A stretch of DNA of 64,000 nucleotides, taken from NCBI RefSeq assembly GCF_008806345.1, contig NZ_VZZJ01000005.1:62001-126000 (forward strand), in the 5' to 3' direction. The notes under the pieces were generated by a model. It saw nothing but the letters and a program-made list of their open reading frames with translations. It was not told the DNA's origin and did not search any database. Origin of the DNA: Methylobacterium planeticum. GTDB taxonomy: Bacteria > Pseudomonadota > Alphaproteobacteria > Rhizobiales > Beijerinckiaceae. Below are positions 31,167-40,413 of this stretch, one piece after another; position 1 is the first letter of the stretch, and each line of letters begins with the position of its first letter. The translations under genes and the position numbers were made by a program.

Positions 31167-31240
31167 GCCCACCCGGATCCGAACCCCACGTCGCACCACC
31201 CGTCCCGTGGCCGCCGCGGGACATTCCTGAGGAGACCGGG

Positions 31241-31456
31241 ATGTCCGAGCATCATATCTACAAGGTGATCGAGTTGGTCGGGTCGTCGCCGACCTCCATC
31301 GAGGATGCGGTCCAGGCTGCGGTCGCGCGGGCGAGCCAGACCGTGCGGAACCTGCGCTGGTTCGAGATCCTCGAGACGCGGGGGCAGATCGCGGACGGCA
31401 AGGTCCAGCATTACCAGGTCACCCTCAAGGTCGGCTTCACGATGGATGGGGCGTGA
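31241..31456 (+). CDS. Dodecin flavoprotein
   Basis: A 71-residue dodecin: [20 protein letters not shown], then [18 protein letters not shown] and [10 protein letters not shown]. The family forms a hollow dodecamer that stores flavins. The conserved Trp of LRW stacks on the isoalloxazine rings, and it is present here. GAGGAG precedes the ATG by about 9 bases. The protein is complete and typical in length. It protects free flavin from light-driven side reactions and buffers its concentration. Confidence 0.95.
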   Translation: MSEHHIYKVIELVGSSPTSIEDAVQAAVARASQTVRNLRWFEILETRGQIADGKVQHYQVTLKVGFTMDGA

Positions 31457-31745
31457 GCGAACGGTCGCACCCGACGGGGTCGGAGACGCCGGGTCCCCGC
31501 CGAGCCCTGTCAGGGGTGTGAGCGCGCAGCCCCCTGGCATCGGGCGCGAGAGCCCCAGGGGAGGGCCCGGCATCGTGTCCGGACCCGAGATCACGGGCGG
31601 CTGCGATCGAGCGTCCGGCTTCCCCGCAGGCCACCGCACGGAATCTGTCCCGTTCCGTACATTTCCCGTTGAATCGCATTCGTGAATGCGAACACACTCG
31701 GGCAACGCGACCCCTCGAGAGACAAGATCTGCGCCCGGAGGAAGC

Positions 31746-31982
31746 ATGACGCGCACGGCACTTCTTGCGGCCGGCTTGACTGTGATGCTCGGCATCCCCG
31801 CCTCGGCCGGGCCGAAAGCCGATCCGGGCACGCCGAGCGCCAACTCGAACGGTTCGGCCGAGGCGAAGCGGCGCGACATGGAACAGCGGTCTCAGAAGGC
31901 CGAGAAGGACCAGCAGGCCCGCAATCAACTCTTCGACGCCAAGGTCAAGCGCGCGACCGGCTCGGTCTGCTCCGGCTGCTGA
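31746..31982 (+). CDS. Small secreted hypothetical protein
   Basis: A 78-residue protein with a signal peptide (MTRTALLAAGLTVMLGIPAS, cleavage after ASA-G) and a mature part of ~57 hydrophilic residues rich in Lys, Glu and Asn. It ends in VCSGC, so two cysteines could form a disulfide or bind metal. GGAGGA precedes the ATG. The family is not recognised. No neighbour suggests a role. Confidence 0.65.
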   Translation: MTRTALLAAGLTVMLGIPASAGPKADPGTPSANSNGSAEAKRRDMEQRSQKAEKDQQARNQLFDAKVKRATGSVCSGC

Positions 31983-32037
31983 TCAGCGCGCGCGGGCGAC
32001 GGGCCAGCGCGAGCGATCGCCGGCGGGCAGCGTCACC

Positions 32038-32787
32038 TCAGAGGCGGCCGACCCTCAGCGACAGGGGCCAGCGCACCATTCTCCGCGCCTCGGGATCGCC
32101 CCAGGCTCGCGCCAACTCGGCCTGGGCCGCATCGATGGGTCCGCGGCCGACCGCCTTCTCGGCCTGGCGGACCGCCGACCACGTCTCGATGTAACCGATC
32201 AGGTCGCTCATGCCCCACGAAACCTCGATCGCGAGGCTCGGCGCCTCCACGGCCTCGAACGGGAAGGGGAGGCTGCGGTAGCCGTCCTCGACGTGCCGCC
32301 GCTCCGTTGGCCAGTAGGGTCCGATCACCGCGTGGTAGAAGCGCTGCACCACGGCCTCGACCTCCTCGCCCGCCACGTGCAGCACGCCGTAGGTGATCAG
32401 CGCGAGGATCGCGCGCGGTCGCGCGACCCGGCGCACCTCGGCGTAGAAGGCATCGAGTTCGAACCAGTGTGCGGCCTGCGCGACGGTGATGAGGTCGGTG
32501 CTTCCGGCCGACAATCCGCTCACCTCCGCCGGCGCCGTCCGGTAGGTGACCGCCTCATGCGGCGTCGCGCTGGCGATCTGCTGCGCGCTCGCATCCGTGG
32601 CGAGGACCCGCCGGAACCGCGCCGCGAGGAGCACCGAGAGTTGCCCGGTGCCGCAGCCCGCATCCCAGGCCTGCGTCCGGGCCGGCGCCGCGTCCGCGAG
32701 GAAATCCGCGAGGGCGTGCGGGTAAGTCGGACGATGCGCCGCGTAGCCGGCGTTGTTCGTCGAGAAATGATCCTTGAAGCCTGTCAT
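32038..32787 (-). CDS. SAM-dependent methyltransferase (class I)
   Basis: A 249-residue methyltransferase. Motif I is AWDAGCGTGQLSVLLA (residues ~40-55), followed by VLATDASAQQIASA with the acidic ribose ligand and DLITVAQAAHWFELDAFYAE, typical of the UbiE/TrmR-like group that acts on small molecules. It begins FKDHFSTNNAGYAAHRPTYP, the common start of this subfamily. The substrate is unknown. It is a single gene; the next gene is tRNA-Leu on the same strand, 228 bp away. Confidence 0.9.
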   Translation of the reverse strand: MTGFKDHFSTNNAGYAAHRPTYPHALADFLADAAPARTQAWDAGCGTGQLSVLLAARFRRVLATDASAQQIASATPHEAVTYRTAPAEVSGLSAGSTDLITVAQAAHWFELDAFYAEVRRVARPRAILALITYGVLHVAGEEVEAVVQRFYHAVIGPYWPTERRHVEDGYRSLPFPFEAVEAPSLAIEVSWGMSDLIGYIETWSAVRQAEKAVGRGPIDAAQAELARAWGDPEARRMVRWPLSLRVGRL

Positions 32788-33015
32788 GCGGATCTCCGCC
32801 AGAGCGCCGCTCGGGATCCGGTCCGAGCTCCGCCCGATCGGATCGCGGCCGGACGCACCGAAACCTTCTGATCGCCGAGGAAATGGTGCTCGTGGCTCTG
32901 AAGGCCCACCAGCGGAAGAGCCGCCGGACAGTGTATGCAGGATCTGGTGCGAAAAGCGGTCGGCGCGAAGCTCGCGAACATCGACCGAACGTCAAGAACA
33001 CCAACAAGAACAAGT

Positions 33016-33100
33016 TGGTGCGGCCAAGAGGACTCGAACCTCCACCCCTCGCGGGACTAGCACCTCAAGCTAGCGCGTCTACCAATTCCGCCATGGCCGC
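33016..33100 (-). tRNA. tRNA-Leu (anticodon GAG)
   Basis: An 85-nt cloverleaf including encoded CCA. The acceptor stem GCGGCCA pairs with TGGCCGC, the D-arm holds AATTGGTAGAC, the anticodon stem-loop is CTAGC-TTGAGGT-GCTAG with GAG at 33064-33066, a long variable arm typical of class II tRNAs follows, and the T-arm is GGAGGTTCGAGTCCTCT. It decodes CUC and CUU leucine codons. Confidence 0.97.
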
Positions 33101-33220
33101 ATCGGCACCCACCGGGTCCGGCATCTCCGCCGGCCGCGTCCTGCGGGGCAGGCCGTTTCCGTGGTGAGCGGCGCAGCGGATAACAGATCGAATCCGCCCC
33201 GACAAGCACCGCGTTGCGCG

Positions 33221-33577
33221 TCAGGCAGGTTCGTCGTCCATTTCGAGGATTGGCACCGATCCCTCGCCGATGGTGACGCCGGGGGCGCGCAGCACCTCCG
33301 CCTTGCGGATCAGTTCCGTCACCTCCACGGAGATGCGATTGCCCGTGACCACGATCTGGCCGCGGGCGATCGGGTGGTCGTTTGCGAGAATCTCGACCAT
33401 ATCGCTCTCGGTGGCCTCGAGCTCGATCACGGCGCCGCGCCCCATGCGCAGGAGCATGTGGAGCGGCATGTGGCTGCGCCCCAGCACCACCGAGAGGTCG
33501 ACCTTGAGGTCTTCGAGAACCGCCACGCGCCGCGCACCTTCCGCTCGTCCGGCCCCCGCCGGTCCGGCGCCGAGCAT
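33221..33577 (-). CDS. fliN: FliN/SpoA-domain protein (flagellar C-ring-like)
   Basis: A 118-residue protein. The last ~85 residues form a SpoA (FliN C-terminal) domain: LSVVLGRSHMPLHMLLRMGR, IELEATESDMVEILANDHPI and ARGQIVVTGNRISVEVTELI. FliN forms the lower ring of the flagellar switch, and SpoA domains also occur in type III secretion. The start at 33577 is tentative because no good ribosome site is visible; it leaves only 20 bp to the divergent lipB. No other flagellar gene is present in the window, so this is an isolated copy, either a scattered flagellar gene or a FliN paralogue. Confidence 0.8.
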   Translation of the reverse strand: MLGAGPAGAGRAEGARRVAVLEDLKVDLSVVLGRSHMPLHMLLRMGRGAVIELEATESDMVEILANDHPIARGQIVVTGNRISVEVTELIRKAEVLRAPGVTIGEGSVPILEMDDEPA

Positions 33578-33597
33578 CCGCGCAATAAGGTGAAGCC

Positions 33598-34323
33598 TTG
33601 GTAAACGAACCCGCCCCGCGCCACGATCCCGGCCCGTTCCTGCCACGCGCCGGCTCGGGACCGGTGGAGTGGCGCATCAGCGAGGGCCTCGTGCCCTACG
33701 CGGAGGCCGTCGCCGCCATGGAGGCGCGCGCCGCCGCGATCGCGCGCGCGGAGGCGGCCGAATGCGTCTGGCTCCTCGAGCACCCGGCCCTCTACACCGC
33801 CGGCACCTCGGCCCGGGAGGCCGATCTCGTCGAGCCGGAGCGCTTCCCGGTCCACCGCACGGGACGGGGCGGGCAGTACACCTATCACGGGCCGGGGCAG
33901 CGGGTGGCCTACGTGATGCTCGACCTCAACCGGCGCCGCCAGGACCTGCGCGCCTACGTCGCCGCCCTCGAGGCCTGGATCATCGCGACCCTCGAGGCCT
34001 TCAACGTGCGGGGCGAGCGGAGGGAGGACCGGGTCGGGGTCTGGGTGCGCCGGCCCGAGAAGGGCGCGGACGTCGAGGACAAGATCGCGGCGATCGGCAT
34101 CCGGGTGCGGCGCTGGGTGAGCTTCCACGGCATCAGCCTCAATGTCGAGCCCGACCTGTCGCACTTCTCCGGCATCGTCCCCTGCGGCATCCAGGGGCAC
34201 GGGGTCACGAGCCTCGTCGATCTCGGCCACCTCGTGAGCCTCGCGGAGGTGGACATGCAGCTGCGCGCGCGGTTCGAGCCGATCTTCGGCGAGACCGTCC
34301 CGGCGGGGCCGCCGGACCTTTGA
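33598..34323 (+). CDS. lipB: Octanoyl-[ACP]-protein N-octanoyltransferase LipB
   Basis: A 241-residue LipB that transfers octanoyl from acyl carrier protein to lipoyl domains, the first step of lipoate synthesis. Motifs: [29 protein letters not shown] (octanoyl-binding RGGxxTxHGPGQ), [20 protein letters not shown] with the catalytic Lys, and GIVPCGI with the catalytic Cys. The start is read as TTG at 33598 with AAGG 7 bases upstream. LipA is not in the window. It is convergent with the cation transporter downstream. Confidence 0.95.
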   Translation: MVNEPAPRHDPGPFLPRAGSGPVEWRISEGLVPYAEAVAAMEARAAAIARAEAAECVWLLEHPALYTAGTSAREADLVEPERFPVHRTGRGGQYTYHGPGQRVAYVMLDLNRRRQDLRAYVAALEAWIIATLEAFNVRGERREDRVGVWVRRPEKGADVEDKIAAIGIRVRRWVSFHGISLNVEPDLSHFSGIVPCGIQGHGVTSLVDLGHLVSLAEVDMQLRARFEPIFGETVPAGPPDL

Positions 34324-34335
34324 GGCCGCCCGGCC

Positions 34336-35223
34336 TCACAGCACCGGCACGCCCCGCTGCTTGGCGTGCTCGGCCGGCTCGACATGGATGACCACCACGG
34401 CGCCCGCGATGGCGCCCTCGATCGCGTCCTCCAGCCGGTCGCAGATGGCGTGGGATTCCTGCACGCTCATCTCGCCCGGCACCACGAGGTGGAAATCGAT
34501 GAAGGTCGCCTGGCCCGCGTGGCGGGTGCGCATGTCGTGCGCCTCCAGGGCCCCGGCGCCGTGGATCGAGATGAGGCCGCGGATCTGCGCGACCATGTCG
34601 GCCGGCGCCGCCCGGTCCATCAGGCCGTCGATCGATTCCCGCACCATGCCCCAGCCCGACCACAGGATGTTGAGGGCGACGAGGCCCGCCACGATCGGGT
34701 CGAGCACGAGGGCGCCCGTGACGGCCACGAGGGCGAGGCCGACGAGCACGCCGCCCGAGGTGAACACGTCGGCCATCACGTGGCGGGCATCGGCCATCAG
34801 GGCGGGGGAGCGCCAGGCCCGGCCGCGGCGCATCAGCACCACGGCCCAGGCACCGTTGATCAGCGTCGCCAGCGCGTTGACGGCGAGGCCGAGGATCGGC
34901 GCGTCGACGGCCTTCGGCGCCAGGATGCCGCCGGCGGCCTCCCGCAGGATCAGGAGCGCCGCCACGATGATCAGCGCCCCCTCGATCACCGCCGAGAAGT
35001 ACTCGGCCTTGTGGTGGCCGTAGGGGTGGTCGGCATCGGGGGGCGAGGCCGCCACCCGCAGGGCCACGAAGGCGCAGGCGGCGGCCACCACGTTGATGAT
35101 GCTCTCCAGGGCATCCGAGTAGAGCGCGAGGCTGCCGGTCAGCCACCAGGCGCCGAACTTCAGGCCCGTCACGAGGGTGCCCACGAGGGCACCGGTGAGG
35201 GCGGCTTTCTGGGTCCGTTCCAT
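34336..35223 (-). CDS. Cation diffusion facilitator family transporter
   Basis: A 295-residue CDF transporter with six membrane helices and a C-terminal cytoplasmic ferredoxin-like domain. It has the metal-site elements SLALYSDALES (helix 2), HPYGHHKAEYFSA (the family loop) and ADARHVMADVFTS (helix 5, HxxxD). CDF proteins export Zn, Fe, Mn, Co or Cd in exchange for protons. The helix-2 motif SDALE, where the usual second Asp is Glu, leaves the metal open; the HPYGH loop is most common in Fe/Zn-type members. No metal regulator is adjacent. Confidence 0.92.
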   Translation of the reverse strand: MERTQKAALTGALVGTLVTGLKFGAWWLTGSLALYSDALESIINVVAAACAFVALRVAASPPDADHPYGHHKAEYFSAVIEGALIIVAALLILREAAGGILAPKAVDAPILGLAVNALATLINGAWAVVLMRRGRAWRSPALMADARHVMADVFTSGGVLVGLALVAVTGALVLDPIVAGLVALNILWSGWGMVRESIDGLMDRAAPADMVAQIRGLISIHGAGALEAHDMRTRHAGQATFIDFHLVVPGEMSVQESHAICDRLEDAIEGAIAGAVVVIHVEPAEHAKQRGVPVL

Positions 35224-35356
35224 GGGGTTCGACAGGTGTCCGGCGGAGATCGCGGGCCGGCGGCCCGATCCGCCCGAGCCCCTACAGGCCCACGCCCCCG
35301 GAAGGCCACGGCAAAGGTCTTAGCCGGAGCTATAGGGCGGACCGCCCCGGGGCGCC

Positions 35357-35590
35357 TCAGGCCGTCTCGTCGGGGAGCGCGGTTGGGGCGCCCCGGGCCG
35401 CCTCGCGGGCGCGGCTGCGCGCGGCCTGGGCGCGGGCCTGCTCGGCCTTGCGCCGGTAGCGACGCGCGATCCAGCCGAAGCGGGCCTTCGCGGCCAGCGC
35501 GTCGAGGCGCGCCGCCTCCCGGTCCCAGTAGGTCACGAGCTGCGCGTCCAGGGTGACCCTGGCGCGGCGTCCCGTCGGGCGTTCGTCCAC
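35357..35590 (-). CDS. Small basic helical hypothetical protein
   Basis: A 77-residue protein starting at GTG 35590 with GGGGAG eight bases upstream. From about residue 13 it reads [20 protein letters not shown], then [20 protein letters not shown], a long amphipathic basic helix that could form a coiled coil or bind nucleic acid or membrane. I do not recognise the family. It is divergent from queA. Codon bias fits the neighbours. Confidence 0.6.
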   Translation of the reverse strand: MDERPTGRRARVTLDAQLVTYWDREAARLDALAAKARFGWIARRYRRKAEQARAQAARSRAREAARGAPTALPDETA

Positions 35591-35738
35591 GGTTGCCACT
35601 CCCCGTCCGAGGCCTCTTCGCCTGCCGCGTGCATTGGCGGCCGGGGCGGGGCCGCGGTCAAGCCGGGTCCGGCCGTCCGCGCCGCCGTGTCGGCGCGCGG
35701 CATTGATCCGGCGGGCCAATCCGTGCAGTTGGCGCCCC

Positions 35739-36827
35739 ATGCGTGTGGATCTGTTCGATTTCGAGCTGCCGGAGGCACGCATCGCGCTGCGGCCCGCCAG
35801 CCCGCGCGATGCCGGCCGCCTCCTCGTGGTGCGCCCCGGCGGCCCCCTGGAGGACCGCGGGGTCCGCGACCTGCCCGACCTGCTGCGCCCGGGCGACGCC
35901 CTGGTCTTCAACGACACCCGGGTGATCCCGGCCCGGCTCGCGGCCTGGCGCACCCGCCCCGGCGCCCCCGGCCTGCGGGCCGAGGTGATGCTGCACCTGC
36001 GCGCGGCGCCCGATCGCTGGCGCGCCTTCGCGCGGCCGGGCAAGCGCCTCGCGGTGGGCGACATCCTGCGGTTCGGGCACGCGGCCGCGGGCGCCCCGTG
36101 CGAGCTCGGCGGCCTCACCGCGACGCTGATCGAGAAGGGCGAGGGCGGCGAGATCGGCCTGCGCTTCGACCTGTCCGGACCGGTGCTCGACGAGCGCGTC
36201 GCGGCGCTCGGCACCCTGCCGCTGCCCCCCTACATCGCCGGCAAGCGCGCGGCCGATGCCCAGGATGCCACCGATTACCAGACGGTCTTCGCCCGCGAGC
36301 CCGGAGCGGTCGCGGCCCCGACCGCGGGCCTGCACTTCTCCGAAGACCTCCTGGCGCGGATCGACGCCGCCGGCCTGTCGCGCCACACCGTGACGCTGCA
36401 TGTGGGGGCCGGCACCTTCCTGCCCGTCAAGGCCGACGACACCGCCGACCACCGCATGCATGCCGAGATCGGGCATCTCGACGCGGAGACCGCCGCGCGG
36501 CTCAACGCGACCCGGGCGGCGGGCGGGCGGATCGTGGCGGTCGGGACCACGGCCCTGCGGCTCCTCGAGAGCGCGGCGGACGCGGAGGGGCGCCTGCGCG
36601 CCTTCTCGGGGCCGACCGAGATCTTCATCACCCCGGGCGTGCCGATCCGCGCGGTCGATGCCCTGATGACGAACTTCCACCTGCCCCGCTCGACCCTGTT
36701 CATGCTGGTCTCGGCCTTCTCGGGGCTCGACACCATGCGGGCGGCCTACGCCCACGCGATCCGGTCCGAGTACCGGTTCTACTCCTACGGCGATTCGAGC
36801 CTGCTCTTCCCGGCCGGAACCACCTGA
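35739..36827 (+). CDS. queA: tRNA preQ1(34) S-adenosylmethionine ribosyltransferase-isomerase QueA
   Basis: A 362-residue Que[20 protein letters not shown] is the usual N-terminus; the following landmarks are [46 protein letters not shown] and [15 protein letters not shown]. It moves the ribosyl part of S-adenosylmethionine onto preQ1 in tRNA to make epoxyqueuosine. Its TGA shares one base with the ATG of tgt (TGATG), so the two queuosine genes are translationally coupled. Length is normal. Confidence 0.97.
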   Translation: MRVDLFDFELPEARIALRPASPRDAGRLLVVRPGGPLEDRGVRDLPDLLRPGDALVFNDTRVIPARLAAWRTRPGAPGLRAEVMLHLRAAPDRWRAFARPGKRLAVGDILRFGHAAAGAPCELGGLTATLIEKGEGGEIGLRFDLSGPVLDERVAALGTLPLPPYIAGKRAADAQDATDYQTVFAREPGAVAAPTAGLHFSEDLLARIDAAGLSRHTVTLHVGAGTFLPVKADDTADHRMHAEIGHLDAETAARLNATRAAGGRIVAVGTTALRLLESAADAEGRLRAFSGPTEIFITPGVPIRAVDALMTNFHLPRSTLFMLVSAFSGLDTMRAAYAHAIRSEYRFYSYGDSSLLFPAGTT

Positions 36828-37978
36828 TGTCAGACCACACGCCCACCGACGCCTTCGCGTTCCGGGTCGACGCGACCGACGGCGCGGCCCGCACCGGCGC
36901 CATCACGATGCCGCGGGGCGTCGTCCGCACGCCCGCCTTCATGCCGGTCGGCACGGCCGCCACCGTCAAGGCGATGTACCCCGGGCAGGTCCGCGACCTC
37001 GGCGCCGACGTCGTGCTCGGCAACACCTACCACCTGATGCTGCGGCCCGGCCCCGAGCGGATGGCCCGCCTCGGCGGCCTGCACCGGTTCATGGGCTGGG
37101 ACGGGCCGATCCTCACGGATTCCGGCGGCTTCCAGGTGATGTCGCTGGCGAGCCTGCGGAAACTCGACGAGCAGGGCGTCACCTTCCGCTCGCACGTGGA
37201 CGGCTCGGCCCACCACATGAGCCCGGAGCGCTCGATCGAGATCCAGGGGCTGCTCGGCTCCGACATCCAGATGCAGCTCGACGAGTGCGTGCGGCTGCCC
37301 GCGGAGCCCGCCGAGGTGGAGCGCGCCATGCGCCTGTCGCTGCGCTGGGCCGAGCGCTGCCGCGCCGCCTTCGGGGAGCAGCCCGGCAAGGCGATGTTCG
37401 GCATCGTGCAGGGGGGCGACGTGCCGGCCCTGCGGGTCGAGAGCGCCCGGGGCCTCGTCGATCTCGACCTCAAGGGCTACGCGATCGGCGGCCTCGCGGT
37501 GGGCGAGCCGCAGGCCGTGATGCTCGCCATGATCGAGGCGGTGGAGCCGCACCTGCCGGCGGGCAAGCCCCGCTACCTCATGGGCGTCGGCACCCCCGAC
37601 GACCTGATGCGGTCCGTGGCGCGCGGCATCGACATGTTCGATTGCGTGATGCCGACGCGGGCCGGGCGCCACGGCCTCGCCTACACGCGCCAGGGCCGGG
37701 TCAACCTGCGCAACGCCCGCCACGCCGAGGACACGCGGCCCCTCGACGAGACCGCGTCCTGCCCCGCCGCCCGCGACTATTCCCGCGCCTACCTGCACCA
37801 TCTCGTCCGCTCGGACGAGATCCTCGGCATGATGCTGCTGACCTGGAACAACCTCGCCTATTACCAGGATCTGATGGCGGGGATGCGCGCCGCGATCGCG
37901 GCGGGCCGCCTCGCCGGGTTCGCGGCCGAGACCCGGGACAACTGGGCGCGGGCGGAAGCCGGGCGCGCCGCTCCGTAA
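36827..37978 (+). CDS. tgt: tRNA-guanine transglycosylase Tgt lacking most zinc ligands
   Basis: A 383-residue Tgt that exchanges guanine 34 for preQ1 in tRNAs with GUN anticodons. Active-site landmarks are intact: [27 protein letters not shown] with the general acid/base Asp, QLDECVRLP, and [20 protein letters not shown] with the nucleophile Asp. The structural zinc site is not: the usual CxCxxC reads ASCPAAR, keeping one of three cysteines, and the His ligand in the LLTxHNL helix is Asn ([11 protein letters not shown]). The barrel is otherwise normal. Coupling to queA argues that the enzyme is in use. Confidence 0.96.
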   Translation: MSDHTPTDAFAFRVDATDGAARTGAITMPRGVVRTPAFMPVGTAATVKAMYPGQVRDLGADVVLGNTYHLMLRPGPERMARLGGLHRFMGWDGPILTDSGGFQVMSLASLRKLDEQGVTFRSHVDGSAHHMSPERSIEIQGLLGSDIQMQLDECVRLPAEPAEVERAMRLSLRWAERCRAAFGEQPGKAMFGIVQGGDVPALRVESARGLVDLDLKGYAIGGLAVGEPQAVMLAMIEAVEPHLPAGKPRYLMGVGTPDDLMRSVARGIDMFDCVMPTRAGRHGLAYTRQGRVNLRNARHAEDTRPLDETASCPAARDYSRAYLHHLVRSDEILGMMLLTWNNLAYYQDLMAGMRAAIAAGRLAGFAAETRDNWARAEAGRAAP

Positions 37979-38006
37979 AGGCGATCCGCCGGGCTTGAGG
38001 CCGGCC

Positions 38007-40088
38007 TCAGGCGGCCCGCTCCAGCGCCGGCGTGCGGGCGAGGAAGCACCGCAGCTCCGGGACCGGGAGGGGACAGCTCAAGAGGTAGCCCTGCATCTCC
38101 TGGCAGCCCATCCGGTGCACGAAGTTCAGCTGGTCCGGCGTCTCCACCCCCTCGGCGGTGATCCGGGCGCCGAGATCGCCGCCGAGGCTCACGATGGCGC
38201 GCACGATCGCGGCCGTCTCGCGCGCGTCGATCTCGCTGATGAAGCTGCGGTCGATCTTGATCCGGTCGAAGGGAAAGCGGCGCAGGTAGCCGAGCGACGA
38301 GTAGCCGGTGCCGAAATCGTCGAGGGCGATGCGCACGCCGAGGGCCCGCAGCCGGTGCAGGCAGGCGATCACCGCCTCGCTGTCGCGCATCAGCACGCTC
38401 TCGGTGATCTCGAGCTCCAGCCGGTTCGGGGCGAGGCCGGAGACGGCCAGAGCCGCGGCTACGTTGTGCTCCAGGCCCGGCCGCTCGAACTGCACCGCCG
38501 AGACGTTGACGGCGACCCGCAGGGCATCCGGCCAGGCGGCGGCTTCCCGGCAGGCCTCGTGCAGGATCCATGCGCCGAGGGGCACGATCAGGCCCGTCTC
38601 CTCGGCCAGCGGGATGAACTCGCCCGGCCCGATCAGGCCGCGCCTCGGGTGCACCCAGCGCACCAGGGCCTCGCAGCCGCTCACGGTGCGGCGCCCGAGG
38701 TCCAGGGCCGGCTGGTATTGCAGCTGGAACTCGCCCGCGCTCACGGCCTGGCGCAGGTCGAGCTCGAGGCGGTTGCGGCTGGCGAGCAGCGCGCTCATCC
38801 CGGCCTCGTAGAAGCAGTGGGTGTTGCGGCCCGCGGCCTTCGCCCGATAGAGCGCGATGTCCGCGTGCCGGAACAGCGTGCCCGCATCCCGCCCGTCCCT
38901 CGGAGCGATCGCGATGCCGATGCTGACGCCGATCTGCGCGCTCTGTCCGTCGAGGTCGACGGGCCGTCCGACCATCGCGATGATGCGCTCGGCGACCGCC
39001 CGGGCCGCCCGCTCCGGCTCGGGGCCGGGATCGGCCAGCACGACCACGAACTCGTCGCCGCCGAGCCGGGCGACCAGGTCGACCTCGCGCAGGCTGTCGC
39101 GCAGGCGCTCCGCCACGGCGTTGAGGAGCACGTCGCCCGCCGGATGCCCGAACGTGTCGTTGACGGCCTTGAACCGGTCGAGGTCGAGGCTGAGCACGGT
39201 GGCGGCGCCCGTCTCGGCGAGTAGGTTGTCCAGATAGGCGTTGAAGGCGGCGCGGTTGGCGAGCCCCGTCAGGGAATCGTGATGGGCGAGGTGGAAGATC
39301 CGGTTCTCGATCCGCCGCCGTTCCGTGACGTCCTCGATCGTCGAGACCGTGCCGCCCGTCGGCAGGCCCCGGGTCGCGATCAGGAGGATCTGCTCGCCGA
39401 GGGCGATCTCCGCGACGTCGCTCCCGAAGACCGCCGTCATCACGGGGGACCGCCGCGTGCGGCGCATGCCGCGCCCGGCCGGACCGCGCAGGGCGCGGCT
39501 CCGGGCCAGGACGCGCCGCAGGAGGCCCGGGAAGGCGGTGCCTCGCGCGGTCTCGTCCTCGCCGAGCCCGAGAATCTCCCGGAAGCGGTCGTTGCAGAGC
39601 ACGAGGCGCCCCTGGGCATCCAGGAGGTACAAGCCCTGCGACATGTGGGAGAGGGCGAGGTTCAGGTTCTCGGAGGTCTCGCGCAGCCGCTCCGCAGCCG
39701 CTCTCTGCTCGGTGCGGTCGCGGGTGATCTTGGCAAACCCCACGAGGCAGCCGTCCTCGTCGTGGATCGCGTCGATCACGACATGCGCCCAGAACTGGCT
39801 GCCGTCCTTGCGCAGGCGCCATCCCTCGTCCTCGAAGCGGCCCTCGCGCCGGGCGACCGCGAGGTTGCGCTCCGGCGCGCCCGCCGCGCGCTCCGCGGGC
39901 CCGTAGAAGCACGCGAAGGTCCGCCCTACGATCTCCTCGGCGCGGTAGCCCTTGGCCCGCTCGGCGCCGGCGTTCCAGTTGGTCACGACGCCGTCCGGAT
40001 CGAGCATGTAGATCGCGTAGTCGCGAACGCCCTGCACCAGAAGCCGGTACATCGGATCGGGACTGACGCCTGGCTGGGCGGCTCTCAT
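38007..40088 (-). CDS. PAS-PAS-GGDEF-EAL cyclic di-GMP protein
   Basis: A 693-residue cytoplasmic protein. An N-terminal PAS domain (~12-135, VRDYAIYMLDPDGVVTNWNA) is followed by a second PAS-like segment (~140-255), GGDEF (~262-420, ARLGGDEFVVVLAD) and EAL (~440-685). The EAL residues are complete: EALVRW, NVSAVQF, EITES, DDFGTGYSS, KIDRS, AEGVET. Both synthase and phosphodiesterase activities are possible. The first PAS is of the type common in photosensory or redox proteins, but no flavin Cys motif is seen. It is the second GGDEF/EAL protein in the window and unlike the one at 6372 it is soluble. Confidence 0.92.
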   Translation of the reverse strand: MRAAQPGVSPDPMYRLLVQGVRDYAIYMLDPDGVVTNWNAGAERAKGYRAEEIVGRTFACFYGPAERAAGAPERNLAVARREGRFEDEGWRLRKDGSQFWAHVVIDAIHDEDGCLVGFAKITRDRTEQRAAAERLRETSENLNLALSHMSQGLYLLDAQGRLVLCNDRFREILGLGEDETARGTAFPGLLRRVLARSRALRGPAGRGMRRTRRSPVMTAVFGSDVAEIALGEQILLIATRGLPTGGTVSTIEDVTERRRIENRIFHLAHHDSLTGLANRAAFNAYLDNLLAETGAATVLSLDLDRFKAVNDTFGHPAGDVLLNAVAERLRDSLREVDLVARLGGDEFVVVLADPGPEPERAARAVAERIIAMVGRPVDLDGQSAQIGVSIGIAIAPRDGRDAGTLFRHADIALYRAKAAGRNTHCFYEAGMSALLASRNRLELDLRQAVSAGEFQLQYQPALDLGRRTVSGCEALVRWVHPRRGLIGPGEFIPLAEETGLIVPLGAWILHEACREAAAWPDALRVAVNVSAVQFERPGLEHNVAAALAVSGLAPNRLELEITESVLMRDSEAVIACLHRLRALGVRIALDDFGTGYSSLGYLRRFPFDRIKIDRSFISEIDARETAAIVRAIVSLGGDLGARITAEGVETPDQLNFVHRMGCQEMQGYLLSCPLPVPELRCFLARTPALERAA

Positions 40089-40413
40089 GGTCTCGCTCTC
40101 GGCGTAAGGTCGGACAGCGGGTGCGCGGGCACCGAACGTCCAGCGCTGGGGACAGGCAACAAACCCGGCATCCGACCGCGATCCCGCGCGCGGGATCCCT
40201 GCAATTCGGAGATTTCTACCAAGAGTTGCCGTGACCCCAAACTTGGATACGCTTCGATCATCTCTTGCCAGACTTCACGAACGGTGAAGCAGGACCATTC
40301 CTGCGCCGCCGAACCTGCGCACTGTTGCGGCAAAACTGTCCAATCCGGCCCGGATAGCCGTCGTTTTGTGCTCAGCGGCTCGCGGTGGAGGCCCCTCCGC
40401 GAGCCTGTCCGGC
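40089..40413. other. 325-bp intergenic region
   Basis: It lies between two minus-strand genes: upstream of the PAS-GGDEF-EAL gene and downstream of the SGNH-like gene. GC content is visibly lower at 40200-40300. No supportable gene, repeat or terminator was found. Confidence 0.35.
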
